Positions 45,546 through 57,308 of a stretch of 64,000 nucleotides of DNA are shown here, piece by piece. The DNA lies in contig MU867060.1 in assembly GCA_033725935.1 (NCBI GenBank), positions 1,082,922 through 1,146,921 of the forward strand, in the 5' to 3' direction. The position numbers and the translations under genes are program-made. How positions within the stretch are numbered: position 1 is the stretch's first letter; each line of letters begins with the position of its first letter. The DNA is from Cladorrhinum sp. PSN259. Taxonomy: Eukaryota > Ascomycota > Sordariomycetes > Sordariales > Podosporaceae. The notes under the pieces were generated by a model that was not told the origin of the DNA, made no database searches, and saw only the letters and a list, made by a program, of their open reading frames with translations.

Positions 45546-47311
45546 GGTTGCGGTCTTGATTTGGCCGGTCTCGGACGAGACGGAATGAAACTCGGAAAGA
45601 CGTCGGGGCTCAGTTTGCGTAGGCGCAATGTATTGCCAAAAATGGGACAGAATGCGCAAGCGATGGTTCAAGTTGGCGTGACTTGATGCGTTTGCTGAAA
45701 CTGGACAGGAGGAGTGTCAGCAGGCAAGCCGATGGGCGGAAAGCGAGGAGCGACGTCATTTTAAGCAGTTCGGAGACGCGGTAAAAGTGCAGCCTGAAGA
45801 AAATGCCACCTGCCATGCGACCAAAAGGTGAAAGGCCACATATATCATTCAAACATACCTAGAAAACTGGACAGCGTGGTTTACGATCGAAAGCAGTAAT
45901 TGAACGGAAGCGAGTTGGGAAAGGGGGAGTTGAGGGAGAATGTAGTGGTGGACGTCGGGCAGAGATGATGACGGGACCGCGTTGAAACACTGAGCAACGC
46001 AGTCGATACGATTGTTGCCAAGCACACGAGACTGGAGAAACTGACAGAGCGGGGAACGCAGTAACTGGCAAATGATGAAAGTGCTGGACGGCGAAGAGCA
46101 AAGAGCGGTAAAATCGAGAAACCCTCCAAATCAAAAATGGATTTATTTCATGTTGATTGTTTTTCCATTTGTTCCGTCTTCTACATCAGCTGTCGTCCGG
46201 CAATAAATCAATGCGATGGCGGGGAAGCGCACAAGGCCAAAGGGCTGCATGGAGGGGCTGTCTGTGTAGGTCGCCCTGCCAAAGCAGGAAGCTACCTACC
46301 TGGGTGTTCATCAAGTCTTTAAGGTAATTGATCACCAGACCCTCGGCTGCCGTCATCAGTGCGACAATCCCATGGTAAATGGCTGGAAGCGCAACCTGTC
46401 GCATTGCAAGCAAGCAGCATAGCAGCAGACAGTGGAGGAGGGGCATCCATCATGACCACGCGGACGATGTGGGGGTCCCTACCCAAGAGGATGCCAAGAC
46501 GGACGGGTCACGCCGGTGAGCATGTGCCGACCGGGATGTCAACAGCAACGCCAAGGCTCGCCTTTCAACAAAGGCCCTGTCCAGCCCAGCCAGTCGCTGG
46601 CATTGAAAGCTCTAAATGTTTTCCCGCTCCTGTACCTTCAGGTCAGCTGTCTGTGGAGGTATTTGTAAATATACAAGTAGGGCTCGTAGTTGAAGTAAAC
46701 GTCAAGCCACGCTAAACTCAATTCTAATTTCCGGGAACGGGACTCCCCAAGGGCCGATGTGTGTCCAGACTGAAGAAGGAAAAAAACACCTTCCCTTGCC
46801 TGTTTTCTCCGCTTTCACAAGGTTGTTTGCCTTGTGGTTGCCCTGTGCTCGCCCTGTGCGGGCGGGAGCTGGCAGATCTCTCCACATTCTCAGCTGGAGG
46901 CGGCCCCAATTCTATTTGTTCCCACCTTGCACCTTGGCCGTATTAATCAATATCAACCTTACGATTAATCCAAAACCACAGATCCATGCCCCTCAACATC
47001 GTATTTGGACTTCCTCTGCAATCAAGTCTTTGCTTTTGGCTACTCTGTGTTTTTGTTTTCGTGTTCTGCTCCTCCATCGCATATCTAGTTGCATCTCTTT
47101 GCCAGATCTATCCCCCATTGCTCCACCATTTCACTGCAACGGCAGACTATCAGCAACACCACCAGATTTCCCAGGAACTAGCATCATCGATTCCGTATAA
47201 CGCGCGCATTGTGTTTTCAGCATCTGCCATCCATCCCAATCCCATAGCAGGGGTGATCCTGCCCCGGACATGAGAGCTGTTCGCTGGGCCTGGTAGAGGC
47301 TTGTGTCAGTC
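45546..47311. other. Divergent intergenic region, PKR1 / F-box gene
   Basis: 1.8 kb with no supportable gene. It holds the promoters and leaders of both flanking genes. Confidence 0.55.
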
Positions 47312-50021
47312 ATGGACACCCCAAACAATGCTGCCACCCGTTTGGCACAGGGTAAAGTGGACGATATTATTGCTGAGCTTGTCAAGGAGAGGGAGACTCA
47401 CACTTTGCAACGCAAGGGTCCCCTCACCCTCCTTGAATTACCTATAGACATCTTGCAGTTGATTTTTAAGGAGGTAATACTACGACTTCCCATTCCTAGC
47501 TCCCGGTCCCATCAACCGCTTGCTAACCAGGTCGCTTTCCTTAACTTAGATCCCGCATACGAATGACCTGACGTCTCTCGCGCTCACGAATTCGGTTCTA
47601 TATGGAATAGCAACACCTATCATTTATTCACGCTTCGATATCGTATGGCCGGATGGACGACTCTCTTCAATTGATATACAGAGTGTTGACGCTCTTACAT
47701 ATGGCCTGGATACTCTATGCGATGGTAGCACATTCGCCCGAACGACTAGCAAGTCCTTGCAGACCAAATTGACCGACAATGACTACTGCAAGTACACCAG
47801 AAAATTTTCGATTGGGAACGGTCCATCAGAATGGGTAAACGACTACATCATCACTAAGGACGCTGGAAAAATGCTGGGAACCCTTGTTGCCATCGCTGTC
47901 AAAAAGATGACGAATCTCGAGACATTTATATGGGACATGCCTACTGGAGTTCTATCCAAGGTCTTTGGGGCACTGGGTTCCTTGGCAGACCAACCCAACA
48001 ATGATTGCAAGCTACAGACAGTATCGGTGCGATGGCATGATATTACCGGACTTCCCAACGCTCCTTTACCAGCAAATCAGAATGCGACCGTTCCCCAGGG
48101 AAGCCGTGTTACTTTTGTGGGCCTCATGATTCCAGAAAACGCGAAACACCCACCTCCCCGTCCGCCAGTCTCCTATAGGGACTATCTTTGCGAGTATCCC
48201 ACATTCACCGCGCTGCCGCCACTTCAAAGTCTCAGTGTCTTGGATATTGACGAGATAGGGTACCTGGATGAGATGGCTGACCTCATCGAGCGCTCTGTGG
48301 ATATTCTTCAGGAGCTCAAAGTGGGAATTGCCGCCAAAGCTGTAGGGAAGGACTTCGCTCAGGCATGGGACGGCCATGATTTGAAGCAGATTGATCATAC
48401 TGCTCACTTCCCTGGTGCCAGTACCATAGGGGATCGACGTTTGGGCGGTGTCCTTGGTATCCTGGTGTCGAAGATTTACGACATCAAACAGCACCGTGCC
48501 CTGGCCCGCGAAAAGCTGTCTCTCACTGTCGATCTGCCCAGTTCCAACTCACCCCCCACACCCGCTTTGACAAATCCTTCAAGCGAAGCAGAAAGCAAGT
48601 TCTCTGGAAGCGATGCATCCGTGTCCGCCGAGGACTCAGACGGTCATGACGATACAAGTGCCGCAGAGGTTTTCACAAAGGTCGAAAACTCGACTGGCAA
48701 ACTCAAGGTCCTGGATGGAAAGCTGAGGCTACGAGTCTTAGCTCTCGAACGGGTCGGTCTGTCCTTGCATGTTTGTACCCACGGCATCGACATGACATGC
48801 TTGACTCACCTGACGCTGCTTGACTGTGCGGGACATGAAAATCTGTGGAAGATGCTACGGAAGCAGTTCAAGCCGACTAACATGACGAGCTCTCCTTCGA
48901 CCAGTACTTCGCCCGGCACAAAGCCGTCTGCTCCGAAGCCTCTTATTGAGTATCACTTGTCACTCAAGTACATCCATACGGATGCTACTACCCTTTTTTT
49001 AATTACCTTTATTAAAGAGACACTCGCGCCAAATACCCTGGAGGTCTTGTTTTTGCAGGATCGGAAGCGGACCGCAAGCCCTCCACCAGTGCCCCTGGCC
49101 GAACTCTTTAAGGGAGCTATCAAGAGACATGTTTCGAGTCTACGCAAGCTGCTGATGGATAGCTCGGCCAAACCCACTATTCAAGGATCAGTGACCATTG
49201 CTGCCGACAACACGAGATGGAGGCACTGGACGTTGACGGAGGAGGTGATGCTGTACATCACAAGCGGGCGCATGAGGCAGCTGAGGGAGTTGTCAATCGC
49301 TTTACAGTACAAGGATTGGCATAAATTCCTTCAACGACTTCCCAACGTCAGTGAGTTGAGGTCTCTACATTTACATCACATGTTGGATTATGTTGGGGGC
49401 GCTTTTGATCCAAAAGAGATGGCGAATCAGGTCACCGATATCGTGACGCTGAGGCCCGAGATCAAGCTGTGCTATCTGGGTATGGGGAATAAGTGTTATG
49501 AGTTGTTGGAGGTACAGGATGTTATTCCTGCTCCAGCTTCCAATGCTCCTACTGCCAACGGTACCAGTTCGTCAAGTCAGACTCCGACCGTCAATGGTGG
49601 GTTTCCCTTGGCAACTGGGATCAACAACTATGACGAGAGTGAAGAGGAGCAAGTCGTGGATGATGAGGAGGCAGATGAGACTTCAGAAGAGGATGGGGAG
49701 GCTGAGGATGAAGATGAAGATGACGACGACGAGGATATTAGCCATGTGATTGGTGGTAATGACACGGGCCCTGGGACGCAAAATGGTGAGACTGCGAATG
49801 GTATCACGGGAGGGCCTGGTGGTGGGATACCTTCAATATCGCCGCTGTGGGTGCCTAGTTCGACCACTCCTGCTGCAACCGCCAAAAAGTCGAAAGATGA
49901 CGACGATGAAGATGATGAGTGGGTTGAGCCGGTTATTGGTGGAGTTCGGTTGAAGATGCGCGAGATTTTGTTTTACGAAGATAAGGTAGCTATATTCAAG
50001 GCGAGGCACGGAAGGTTGTGA
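47312..50021 (+). CDS. Large F-box protein
   Basis: Predicted 877 aa in two exons, 47312-47473 and 47550-50021, separated by a 76-nt GT-AG intron inside the F-box. Joining gives LTLLELPIDILQLIFKEIP followed by NDLTSLALTNSVLYGIATPI (residues about 36-75), a standard F-box that would bind Skp1 in an SCF ubiquitin ligase. The remainder has scattered leucine-rich segments typical of fungal F-box/LRR-like proteins (MRQLRELSIALQYKDWHKFL, LPNVSELRSLHLHHML), a Ser-rich linker (near residues 315-355) and a very acidic stretch of some 35 Glu/Asp-rich residues near 750-785. A conserved-looking DDEWVEPVIGG segment lies near the C-terminus. The ATG at 47312 is the first in frame. The substrate is unknown. 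Confidence 0.85.
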
Positions 50022-51311
50022 TATTTTGTTTCGTTTTTTTCTTCTGCGACTTTAGGACATTGAAAAATTTGGTTCTTTGAAAGAATTTTGATTTTGGGTA
50101 TCCTCTTCTTTTTGGATGAAGGGATGGCTATGGCTGGAGATAAAGAAACAAAGTGGTTGTTATGAAACGGCAATTTTTTTAAGCAATATAGCGAGGTTTG
50201 CTCGACAGAGGAAATGTACCGATGGATAGGTAGCTTTTTCCCCTAAGGGAATTGTTTTCTTTTTCCTGTTCCCTTTTTATTTTTATTATTTTTTTTTTAA
50301 ATTGAATCTGGAAAGCCAGCGAAGTGTGTGGTTTTTTTTTCTTCTTCTTAAGACTCTTTGTATTCCACTTATCTTGACTCTTTTTCTTTTTTACCCTCTT
50401 GTCGTTTTGTGACGATATTATCTTTAGTTATTTTCCCTTTAATTAACTGCTGCTGCCATTAGGAAGGTGGTGGGGTTGGTTTTGCATTGCTTGAGCTTGA
50501 GCTTGAGCTTGAGCTTGGCAAACTTTCTCTTAGGAAAGCGTAGCGTAAAGAAAGAAAGAACAGGTAAACATTTGTCGTCAAGACTGGATTTTTTTGGGGG
50601 GGTTGGTCGGGTTGGGTAAAACAACTTATTGTTTGTATGGTATGGAGGCATGTTTGTTGTGGGACCTTATATGTTTACTGTTTCCCCCATTTTTTTCTTC
50701 TCGCTGTGGTAGTTTTTACCTATTTAGTTACGCGTATGTAGTTGGTAGTTATTTTATTTCATACTTGATTTGATTTCTTCCAATGGTATCTGAAGCAATG
50801 TCACTTCACGCTAATCCCATAAGAGACATGCGTGCATCAACAATAGAAGAGAAGAAATCCAAGGTATTCCACAAAAGAGACCATTTTTTATTACATCTAT
50901 CAACAAATCTTCATCGAGATCTGGCTATCTGGATTCGTTTTCTTTTTTCTTCTCGTTCTTTTGTTCTTACGTCGTTACTGATGATGACTTCCAGTCATGA
51001 CACCCCCAGAAAGACTGCTTCCACTGGCCGCTGATATTTTTAGTCTTCTCTCTTCCTCCGCATCTTTATTGTTCTTCTTTTCTATCTCTCTTTCTTTCTT
51101 TCTCTCTACCACTATTGTCTTCTTTGTTTCATCTGTATGTAGCCTACTTCAGGTACCTTTTCCAGAAGTAGAAAAACAAAAGCAGAAAAGAAAAAGTTAA
51201 CAGAAATTGGGCAGGGGTATCGTATGCTAAAACAAAACAAAACCAAGGGCTGCGCGCGCGCAATGGGCGATAAAAGCAAATGGCAGAAGCAAAAAGGAGG
51301 CGGGAAAATTA
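50022..51311. other. Convergent intergenic region, F-box / CCCH gene
   Basis: 3' ends of two convergent genes. The region is rich in T runs and contains the GAGCTT repeat at 50489-50516. No gene seen. Confidence 0.6.
50489..50516. repeat. (GAGCTT)4 hexanucleotide repeat
   Basis: Four perfect GAGCTT units preceded by a partial one, in non-coding DNA about 470 bp after the F-box gene. Confidence 0.9.
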
Positions 51312-52933
51312 TCAAAATTCGATGAAATCCCGTTGCTCCGTGAAATCGCGACCGCCATCGACATCATCTTGACCAATGAACTCGTCCACTTCATCGGAAT
51401 CGACGTCGTCGCTATCGACAGATTGTCCGTCTTCGTCGCTGGACACATCCTCCATCTCGGCATCTTCGGTGCTGTTGACGTTGCTGCTGAGCGTTGTTTT
51501 GCGCAGGACGCTTGCCCTCTCTGGGTGCGGCAGCTTACACCCCTTGACCTTACATACTCCCGTGTTGGCGAGGTCTGGACACCCAAAGGCGTGTCGATCG
51601 GTGCAGTTTACACCCTTGTCGCAATACCCGTAGCGACCAAAGGCATGGCACGCAGGGGCACCTGGAGACACTTTCACGTGAGCATACCTGCAGTCAGTGT
51701 TCTTGCAGCTGTCTCGCTCGAAGTGCAGACATGCCGGAGTCCGCTCGGGGGTGGGATCATGGGAGAGATCACAGTCCTCGCCGAGGGGGCAGCTACCCTT
51801 CAGAAAGGACTTGCAAATGGCGACCTTATGAGGGTCGTGAATATATCGGCACTGGGAGCCTTTAGGGCAGGAACCTATTGTGTTTGATAGCATTGGTTAG
51901 TTCATCTTGTTTCCCGGCCCACTTACCGAACCCTCCCCTTGAGTCGAGTTCGAAATGGTCCATAGCACTGCGGCATCGGTCGAGGAGAAAAAAGTAAGTT
52001 ACCCGTCATCGAGAACTGGTTGCATGGTACGTTGACCTTCTTGACAGCACCAGTTTGCCTATCCAGATGTTCTAGTCAGCGGAAAACAAAAAGAGGTAGC
52101 GAGAGACGTACCGTTGGGCCTTGACGATCCCATGCCGGTACAAGTTGCCGTTCTTGCTTCGGTAGAACTTCACACCACCAATCGTGGCCATCTTCGGAGT
52201 CGCTTTGGCTGAGTTGCCGTCACCTATACAAAGTGAGTCTCTTTGCGAAGTAAACTGGAGAGAGGCGATTGGACGCACCTGGAACTTTAATGAGTTTACT
52301 GCCGTTCTTAGTAACCATAAACTCGATGCCCTGGACGTTAACTGTATATTTGCCGTTTGACGCCTGTTTGTTAGCAGAACCATAGCCACCACCACCATTT
52401 TTCAATCGATTGAGGTGATTTAGTAGCATGGCGCGCTCTTGTTTGTTTTTCAGCGCCAGTTTCTGTTGTCGAGTTTGTTCCATGGCCTGGACACGCGTTT
52501 GGGACTCCTTTTGATACACCGAGGTGTTGATCAACTGCAAGTGGCGGTCATTTTTGGTGACCCAAGAGGAGGTAGAAGCGTCCGAAGCGGTTCCCGAATC
52601 AACGTCAGCTTGGTTGTTCGACCTGGCCGCGCTGTTGCCATTCAACACAAGAGTTCTATGGCGATGGGCCGACATTCTCCCCCGGCTGGCGAAACCACCT
52701 CTGTAGGGATGATGGCTACCGCGTCGCCATCCGGTGTGATAACCTGCATCTGGTAAAGCGTCAACCCTGGCGCGGTGATCGTACGTAAAATCGGTCGACA
52801 TACGGTGGTGGTGATTGCTCGGTCTCTGAGGCGGGGGTGGGACGAAGCCTGCCTGCTGGTTGCGATGGCGATTAATCTGACCAGCCAAACGGCCAATCCG
52901 CTCAAGCATTTCGCGATCCTCCGGAGTCGACAT
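51312..52933 (-). CDS. CCCH zinc-finger protein, ZC3H3/Red5-like
   Basis: Predicted 461 aa in four exons: 52933-52279, 52223-52112, 52058-52003 and 51874-51312. The N-terminal 200 residues are Arg/His/Ser/Asn-rich. Two KxG motifs follow (GIEFMVTKNGSKLIKV and GGVKFYRSKNGNLYRHGIVK), as in metazoan ZC3H3. Five CCCH fingers lie next. The first, PCNQFSMTGSCPKGSQCRYIH, forms only when exons 3 and 4 are joined and fits C-x8-C-x5-C-x3-H. The others are CKSFLKGSCPLGEDCDLSH, CLHFERDSCKNTDCRYAH, CHAFGRYGYCDKGVNCTDRH and CPDLANTGVCKVKGCKLPH. The C-terminus is acidic. Human ZC3H3 acts in mRNA polyadenylation and export, and fission-yeast Red5 in elimination of meiotic RNAs with MTREC; a nuclear RNA-processing role is inferred. 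Confidence 0.9.
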
Positions 52934-54031
52934 CTTCTCCGAGTGTTGGAATGGTTGTAGGACTGATGTTTGCTCAAATTCTGCAACGGTAGAACTGTTG
53001 GCGGTCGGGAAAATAATTCCGCCTGTAGAAAATGCTAGTGGCTATTGTTGCGAAGTCGCGGTTCGATTTCAAATGGGCGGGGAAATAAATCGATGCAGGC
53101 GAAAATATGCGCTAAGCCACTAATTAAGTCAGTGGCCAATCAAGTTTGGTAATTTCCGGTTCTCAACTGCTGGCACGTGGCATGCGTCATAAGATAAAGA
53201 CACAGCAGGGACGACTATTTGAAAGATTCGGGTATGGCAACTGTCAAAACTTTGGGAACCTCCAAATTGTCGGCTCAGTTGGAGTTTCAGACGGCATCGA
53301 GGGTTCCCCGTTTCAAGTTATGGGCAAAGCTAAAATGAAGCTGGAGCCTACCGTGTCTGCTAATTCTTCTTGGGACGGGTTCCAAAGGAGGAAAAGACAA
53401 TTGCAGTGGGGGTCAAAAGCAACCCCGCTCTGTTCTGGAACTTGAGCAGAACCTTGATGGCGACCCTGCTTGCCACTTTCTTGTTTCTTTATTCAAGCGG
53501 AATTGATTGGTATTCAACGTAGCTGTTTGACATTTTGCATTACTTGAAATAAGACACGACAACCCGCCAACCGGGATGGTTGGAAATTGATGGCTGTATA
53601 GAATATGATATGCCTTGACATTGCCCAGCAATGACAACACTTCATGTGTTTGCTCACCTATACTGCATCTCGTGAGAGCCAGCCAATTGTCACTTTCTTA
53701 TATACAAAGTTATTGTCTCTGTGTGTGCACCTAAACCGGGCAAGAAGTAATAAGCACTTTCTATCAAGCTCATCCCATCCTGAAAATATGACCTTATGAC
53801 ATGTGGGGTGTGTCCATCGCGGCAGTCAGTCACCTTTCCCCATGCACCATTCTTCGTCATCGTGCCGCAAAAACGATTACTTTAACAGCCTTTAAATCTA
53901 TTGTACATAAGCTTACTTCTTCTTCTTCTTGTTGTTCTTCTTCTTCTTCTCACCTTAACCTTTACTTTCACACACATCCAATAAACCTCTCCATCTCCCA
54001 TCATACACACCTACCTTTATTGAAAAAAGAA
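52934..54031. other. Divergent intergenic region, CCCH gene / HAD phosphatase
   Basis: About 1.1 kb with both promoters. A CACGTG box lies at 53174-53179, 241 bp upstream of the CCCH gene start. A CTT-rich leader (53917-53950) precedes the phosphatase. No gene seen. Confidence 0.55.
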
Positions 54032-54991
54032 ATGAAAAAAATGCAAAACATCATCCTCTTCGACTTCGACGGCACCATAACAGCCCACGATACGATCAAC
54101 GTGCTCGCTTCCCTTGCCACATCTCGCAACCCACAAACCGCTCCGCTGTGGGAAAACATTGTCCGCGAGTACGTGGCCGACCACGCTAAGCATCTCAAGA
54201 CATACCGCCCGGAAGCGTGCGACAGGACCACCTTGGCACAAGAACTCGAGTTCCTACAAAGCCTAGGGAAAGTCGAACAAAAATCGGTTGGTAGGGTAGG
54301 GGGCCTAGGCGTGTTCGCTACGATAAGCGGGGAGGATTTCAAGGCTTTTGGAGAAAAGGTTGTGCGGAAGCACGAGGGAGATGAAAATGGAAAGGGCGGG
54401 ACTGCACTTCATGAGGATGAACCTAGGGTTGATGGTGAGGCAAAAGGGGAAGATGATGGGAAAGTCATGATACGAAAGGGATTTGGGAAGTTTGCTGATA
54501 AGGTCAAGGAAAGGGGCTGGGAGTTTGGGGTGGTGAGCATTAACTGGTCTAGAGAGTTTATTGAGGGTGTCTTGAGTAGGGAAGGACTGGAAGGGAGCGG
54601 GAGCAGGATCAAGGCCAATGGGATTATTTGGCCGGGCGGGAAGGTCGAGGGATATGAGGATGGTAATGGGAGGAAGGCTTTAATGACTGTGGAAGATAAG
54701 GTTCGGGCTATGAGAGACCTGGTGGGCGAGATCAGAGGAGGAGGAGGAGAGGGAGGGGGGAAGGTGGTGTATTTTGGAGATTCGCCTACTGATATGGGTT
54801 GCTTGCTTGAAGCGGACCTGGGAGTGGTAGTTGCGGATGAGGATGGGAGTAAGTTGCTGGAGACGTTGAGGAGGATCGGGCTCGAAGTGCCGCATGTGAA
54901 GGACTTTACAGGGGGTGAGCGGTTGGTTTGGTCAAGGGACTTTGAAGAGGTTTTGAGGAGTGCGGTGATTGAAAGTTTGGAAGGCAAGTAA
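54032..54991 (+). CDS. HAD-superfamily phosphatase, phosphoserine-phosphatase-like
   Basis: Predicted 319-aa single-exon cytosolic phosphatase. All HAD motifs are visible: motif I FDFDGTIT (nucleophile and acid/base Asp, residues about 9-16), motif II VSINWS (Ser/Thr motif), motif III VEDKVRAM (Lys) and motif IV YFGDSPTDMGCL (metal-binding Asp). The order and spacing fit the phosphoserine phosphatase/MtnX-like branch found in fungi. The substrate is not determined. The frame is open upstream to 53801, but the ATG at 54032 (MKKMQN) puts motif I at the N-terminus as usual, and the upstream part is a CTT-rich leader. A Gly/Glu/Asp/Lys-rich low-complexity insertion (about residues 110-147) sits between motifs I and II. 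Confidence 0.88.
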   Translation: MKKMQNIILFDFDGTITAHDTINVLASLATSRNPQTAPLWENIVREYVADHAKHLKTYRPEACDRTTLAQELEFLQSLGKVEQKSVGRVGGLGVFATISGEDFKAFGEKVVRKHEGDENGKGGTALHEDEPRVDGEAKGEDDGKVMIRKGFGKFADKVKERGWEFGVVSINWSREFIEGVLSREGLEGSGSRIKANGIIWPGGKVEGYEDGNGRKALMTVEDKVRAMRDLVGEIRGGGGEGGGKVVYFGDSPTDMGCLLEADLGVVVADEDGSKLLETLRRIGLEVPHVKDFTGGERLVWSRDFEEVLRSAVIESLEGK

Positions 54992-55456
54992 AGAAGAAAT
55001 CGAGTTTTCTTTGTGGATAGATTCATTGCCCCCTTCCCTTGTCCTCTTGCGCCGTGATTTTCTCTTCCAGCCCCCAGGGCTACAAAAAAAGTCGTTAGAC
55101 TAAACGGACAGCAAATTGGAAGGACATTCACATGTTTTCCGGACAAAGACTCAAGCCACCATAGAGAATAGCCTTGGGACTGAATTTTGGCGCCGTCACA
55201 AGACAAAGAAAACGCCAACTGCTAATTCCCATCTCACGTATGTGTTTTTGTGAACAATGGCTGTCAATGGCAATGTTCACTGAGCAAACACAGTTTGTTG
55301 TTGTCAGCGCCTCGCAATACAACTCATATATTTATGTGGGACTTTTCTCTCCACCACCCCCTAAGTTGGGACTCCGGGACATTTCTGCTTCTTCTTCATC
55401 CTCATCGCGCTGCCGGATAAGTTTATTCATCGACCGCCACACTCGTCAAAATCGCC
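54992..55456. other. Intergenic: HAD 3' end / orphan promoter
   Basis: About 465 bp between tandem plus-strand genes. No gene or distinctive motif seen. Confidence 0.5.
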
Positions 55457-56170
55457 ATGTGCTTCCACAACAGAGTCGTGTTTCGCTGTAACCACTGGTG
55501 TTTCTTGGATTTATCCAGGCCGTGCCCAGCTGAGCAATCTTTCAGTCGCGGGGAAGTCAAGACTGGGTGCTCACACATGTGGTCTCACGGGTTCGACACG
55601 ATCAGAGTTGGAGAGAACTGCACCAAGTGTGATGCCACCATAAGGAAGGAAACTTACAAGCTCGGCCTCGTCAAGGAACAGCTCAGGTTCCTCAGCGACA
55701 AACTCCAGGCGATACGGCAGAGAGTTCATAGTGGCGAATCTTCAAGCGATGACACATCGGACGGTAGCAGTAGTAGCAGCAACAATAACCGCAACAGTGA
55801 CGATAAGAGCTCCGAGAACAGCTCATCGGAGGATATGGATAACAACAACTCTTCGGGGGCAACTACTGAGCTCTCTTCTTCTCCAACTACCACCAGAACC
55901 TCAGCTTGGTCTGCAAATCCGAGTCCAAAGTCACAAAGGACTGCGGATACCTCGTTGTTGGAGCCAAAACAGGGTGATGTCGACGTTGGGAAAAAGAATA
56001 TCGTGGGAAATTGTGGCGAAAAGACGACGACGATGATGATGATGATCATGGAGGTAAGCCACCATCGTGATCCCATGCTTCATCCTTTGAAACTACCCCA
56101 GCTCGTTCGTACGAGGGAGTATGTGAAGATGAGGAACTCCCTCACCACTCACCCGGGATGGCTCGCTTGA
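55457..56170 (+). CDS. Cys-rich N-terminus, Ser-rich orphan protein
   Basis: A 237-aa ATG-initiated frame that I do not recognise. The first 60 residues are rich in Cys and His (C2, H4, C11, H13, C15, C23, C38, H40, H44, C55, C58), ending in a CTKC pair, which suggests one or two zinc-binding sites. A predicted helix follows (TYKLGLVKEQLRFLSDKLQA), then about 90 residues of Ser/Asp/Asn/Thr low complexity and a run of Met residues (MMMMIM). A 48-nt stretch at 56054-56101 has GTAAGC...CAG borders and no stop, so the protein may be 237 or 221 aa. It lies in tandem between the phosphatase and LCL3. Function unknown; expression is plausible but unproven. Confidence 0.6.
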   Translation: MCFHNRVVFRCNHWCFLDLSRPCPAEQSFSRGEVKTGCSHMWSHGFDTIRVGENCTKCDATIRKETYKLGLVKEQLRFLSDKLQAIRQRVHSGESSSDDTSDGSSSSSNNNRNSDDKSSENSSSEDMDNNNSSGATTELSSSPTTTRTSAWSANPSPKSQRTADTSLLEPKQGDVDVGKKNIVGNCGEKTTTMMMMIMEVSHHRDPMLHPLKLPQLVRTREYVKMRNSLTTHPGWLA

Positions 56171-57308
56171 GTGGGGAAGACGAAAAAATATATTGATTGC
56201 CACTTGTATTCCTTCCATACCGTGGCTTCTGTTTATAAATGTCTTTGAGTGAAAGGTGCTGACATTCTTATGTGTATGAAAAAGAAGGACGAGCAGTTTG
56301 TGAGTGGCAAACGTCTCTTGTCCATCGTGCCAGATTGGCAAAGAAGAATATGGAGAAACCAGTGGTTCGATACCAAGGAATTGCGGTATATCCCGGAGCG
56401 CAACAATAGAAAGGTAGTCGTGAAGGAGAGGGAACCCCTCTTACCGTTGCTTGTGACTATGCGTAAAAGGAACTGCCGGCTCGAGGAGGAAGAACAAAAG
56501 CAAATTAGAAGAAGGATAATGAGGAAAGGATAAGGGCAAGGAAGAAGGAGGAGGAGGAGAGCGGAAAACATGTCTGAGACATGCATGAACCGCCCTGCCT
56601 CATCACTCCTATCAAGGCGCCCACCTGGGCATCCTTATAAGCCACCCGGAGGAAGAACAGCTTTCAAGTTAGCCTTTACCAAGGGTGCTTGGTCAAGTGG
56701 AATGAGCGTACGCCTACTCTCTGCCAGCTAACTATGAAAACTGCCAGAGCCGTTTTCGTAGGTCGTCGGAGTCTCCGTGTTCGAGACGAGGACGGTCGAG
56801 CTTTTTTGTTGTTTATCTTCCTCTTGCACGATTTTCGATTTCTGGCCCTTTCTTCTGTGGGTGTGTGTGTGTGTGTGTGTGTGCGTCGTCAAATAATATT
56901 CCCTTCATCCATATTTTCTGATACCCTGATACTGGTATCAATTTTTTGATCACCTCCTAGCAGATTATTGATTTGATTTATTAGCTTCGAACAAGAAAAT
57001 CCCCCAAAAAATTGATGCAAGACTTCAAACATTGCAGAGAATGGAAGCATTTTGATAGCAGGAGCAACGACAGGGTAAAGCAAGCTGTCAGTCAACCCAG
57101 CAAAGCAGGAACCTGGTAGCCGGTGAGTGGGGCAGTGTTACTCCATCTCCCATCTCTCAGCCAACCACAGCGAACCACCACTGATGATCTGCTTGTTCCA
57201 CAGTGCCGGGAGCTTGTTGGTTTAAGCTCCAGCGCATCTCGGGCACTTCTGTCCCGCGATGCAACCATCAACCCACCACGACCACCACCACGCCGACATC
57301 AGATCACC
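56171..57308. other. Intergenic: orphan 3' end / LCL3 promoter
   Basis: 1.1 kb. It contains an 87-codon open frame from about 56271 that is rich in Arg/Lys/Glu but shows no domain, and a GT repeat at 56860-56883. I do not call a gene. Confidence 0.5.
56860..56883. repeat. (GT)n dinucleotide microsatellite
   Basis: About 24 nt of GT repeat in non-coding DNA. Confidence 0.9.

Noticed and set aside
54409..55218. 269-codon minus-strand open frame
   Set aside because: Antisense to the HAD phosphatase, which has all catalytic motifs. The minus frame is Ser/Pro-rich shadow sequence.
56271..56533. 87-codon basic open frame downstream of the orphan gene
   Set aside because: No domain, and no splice path joining it to the upstream gene was convincing. 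It may be 3' untranslated sequence.
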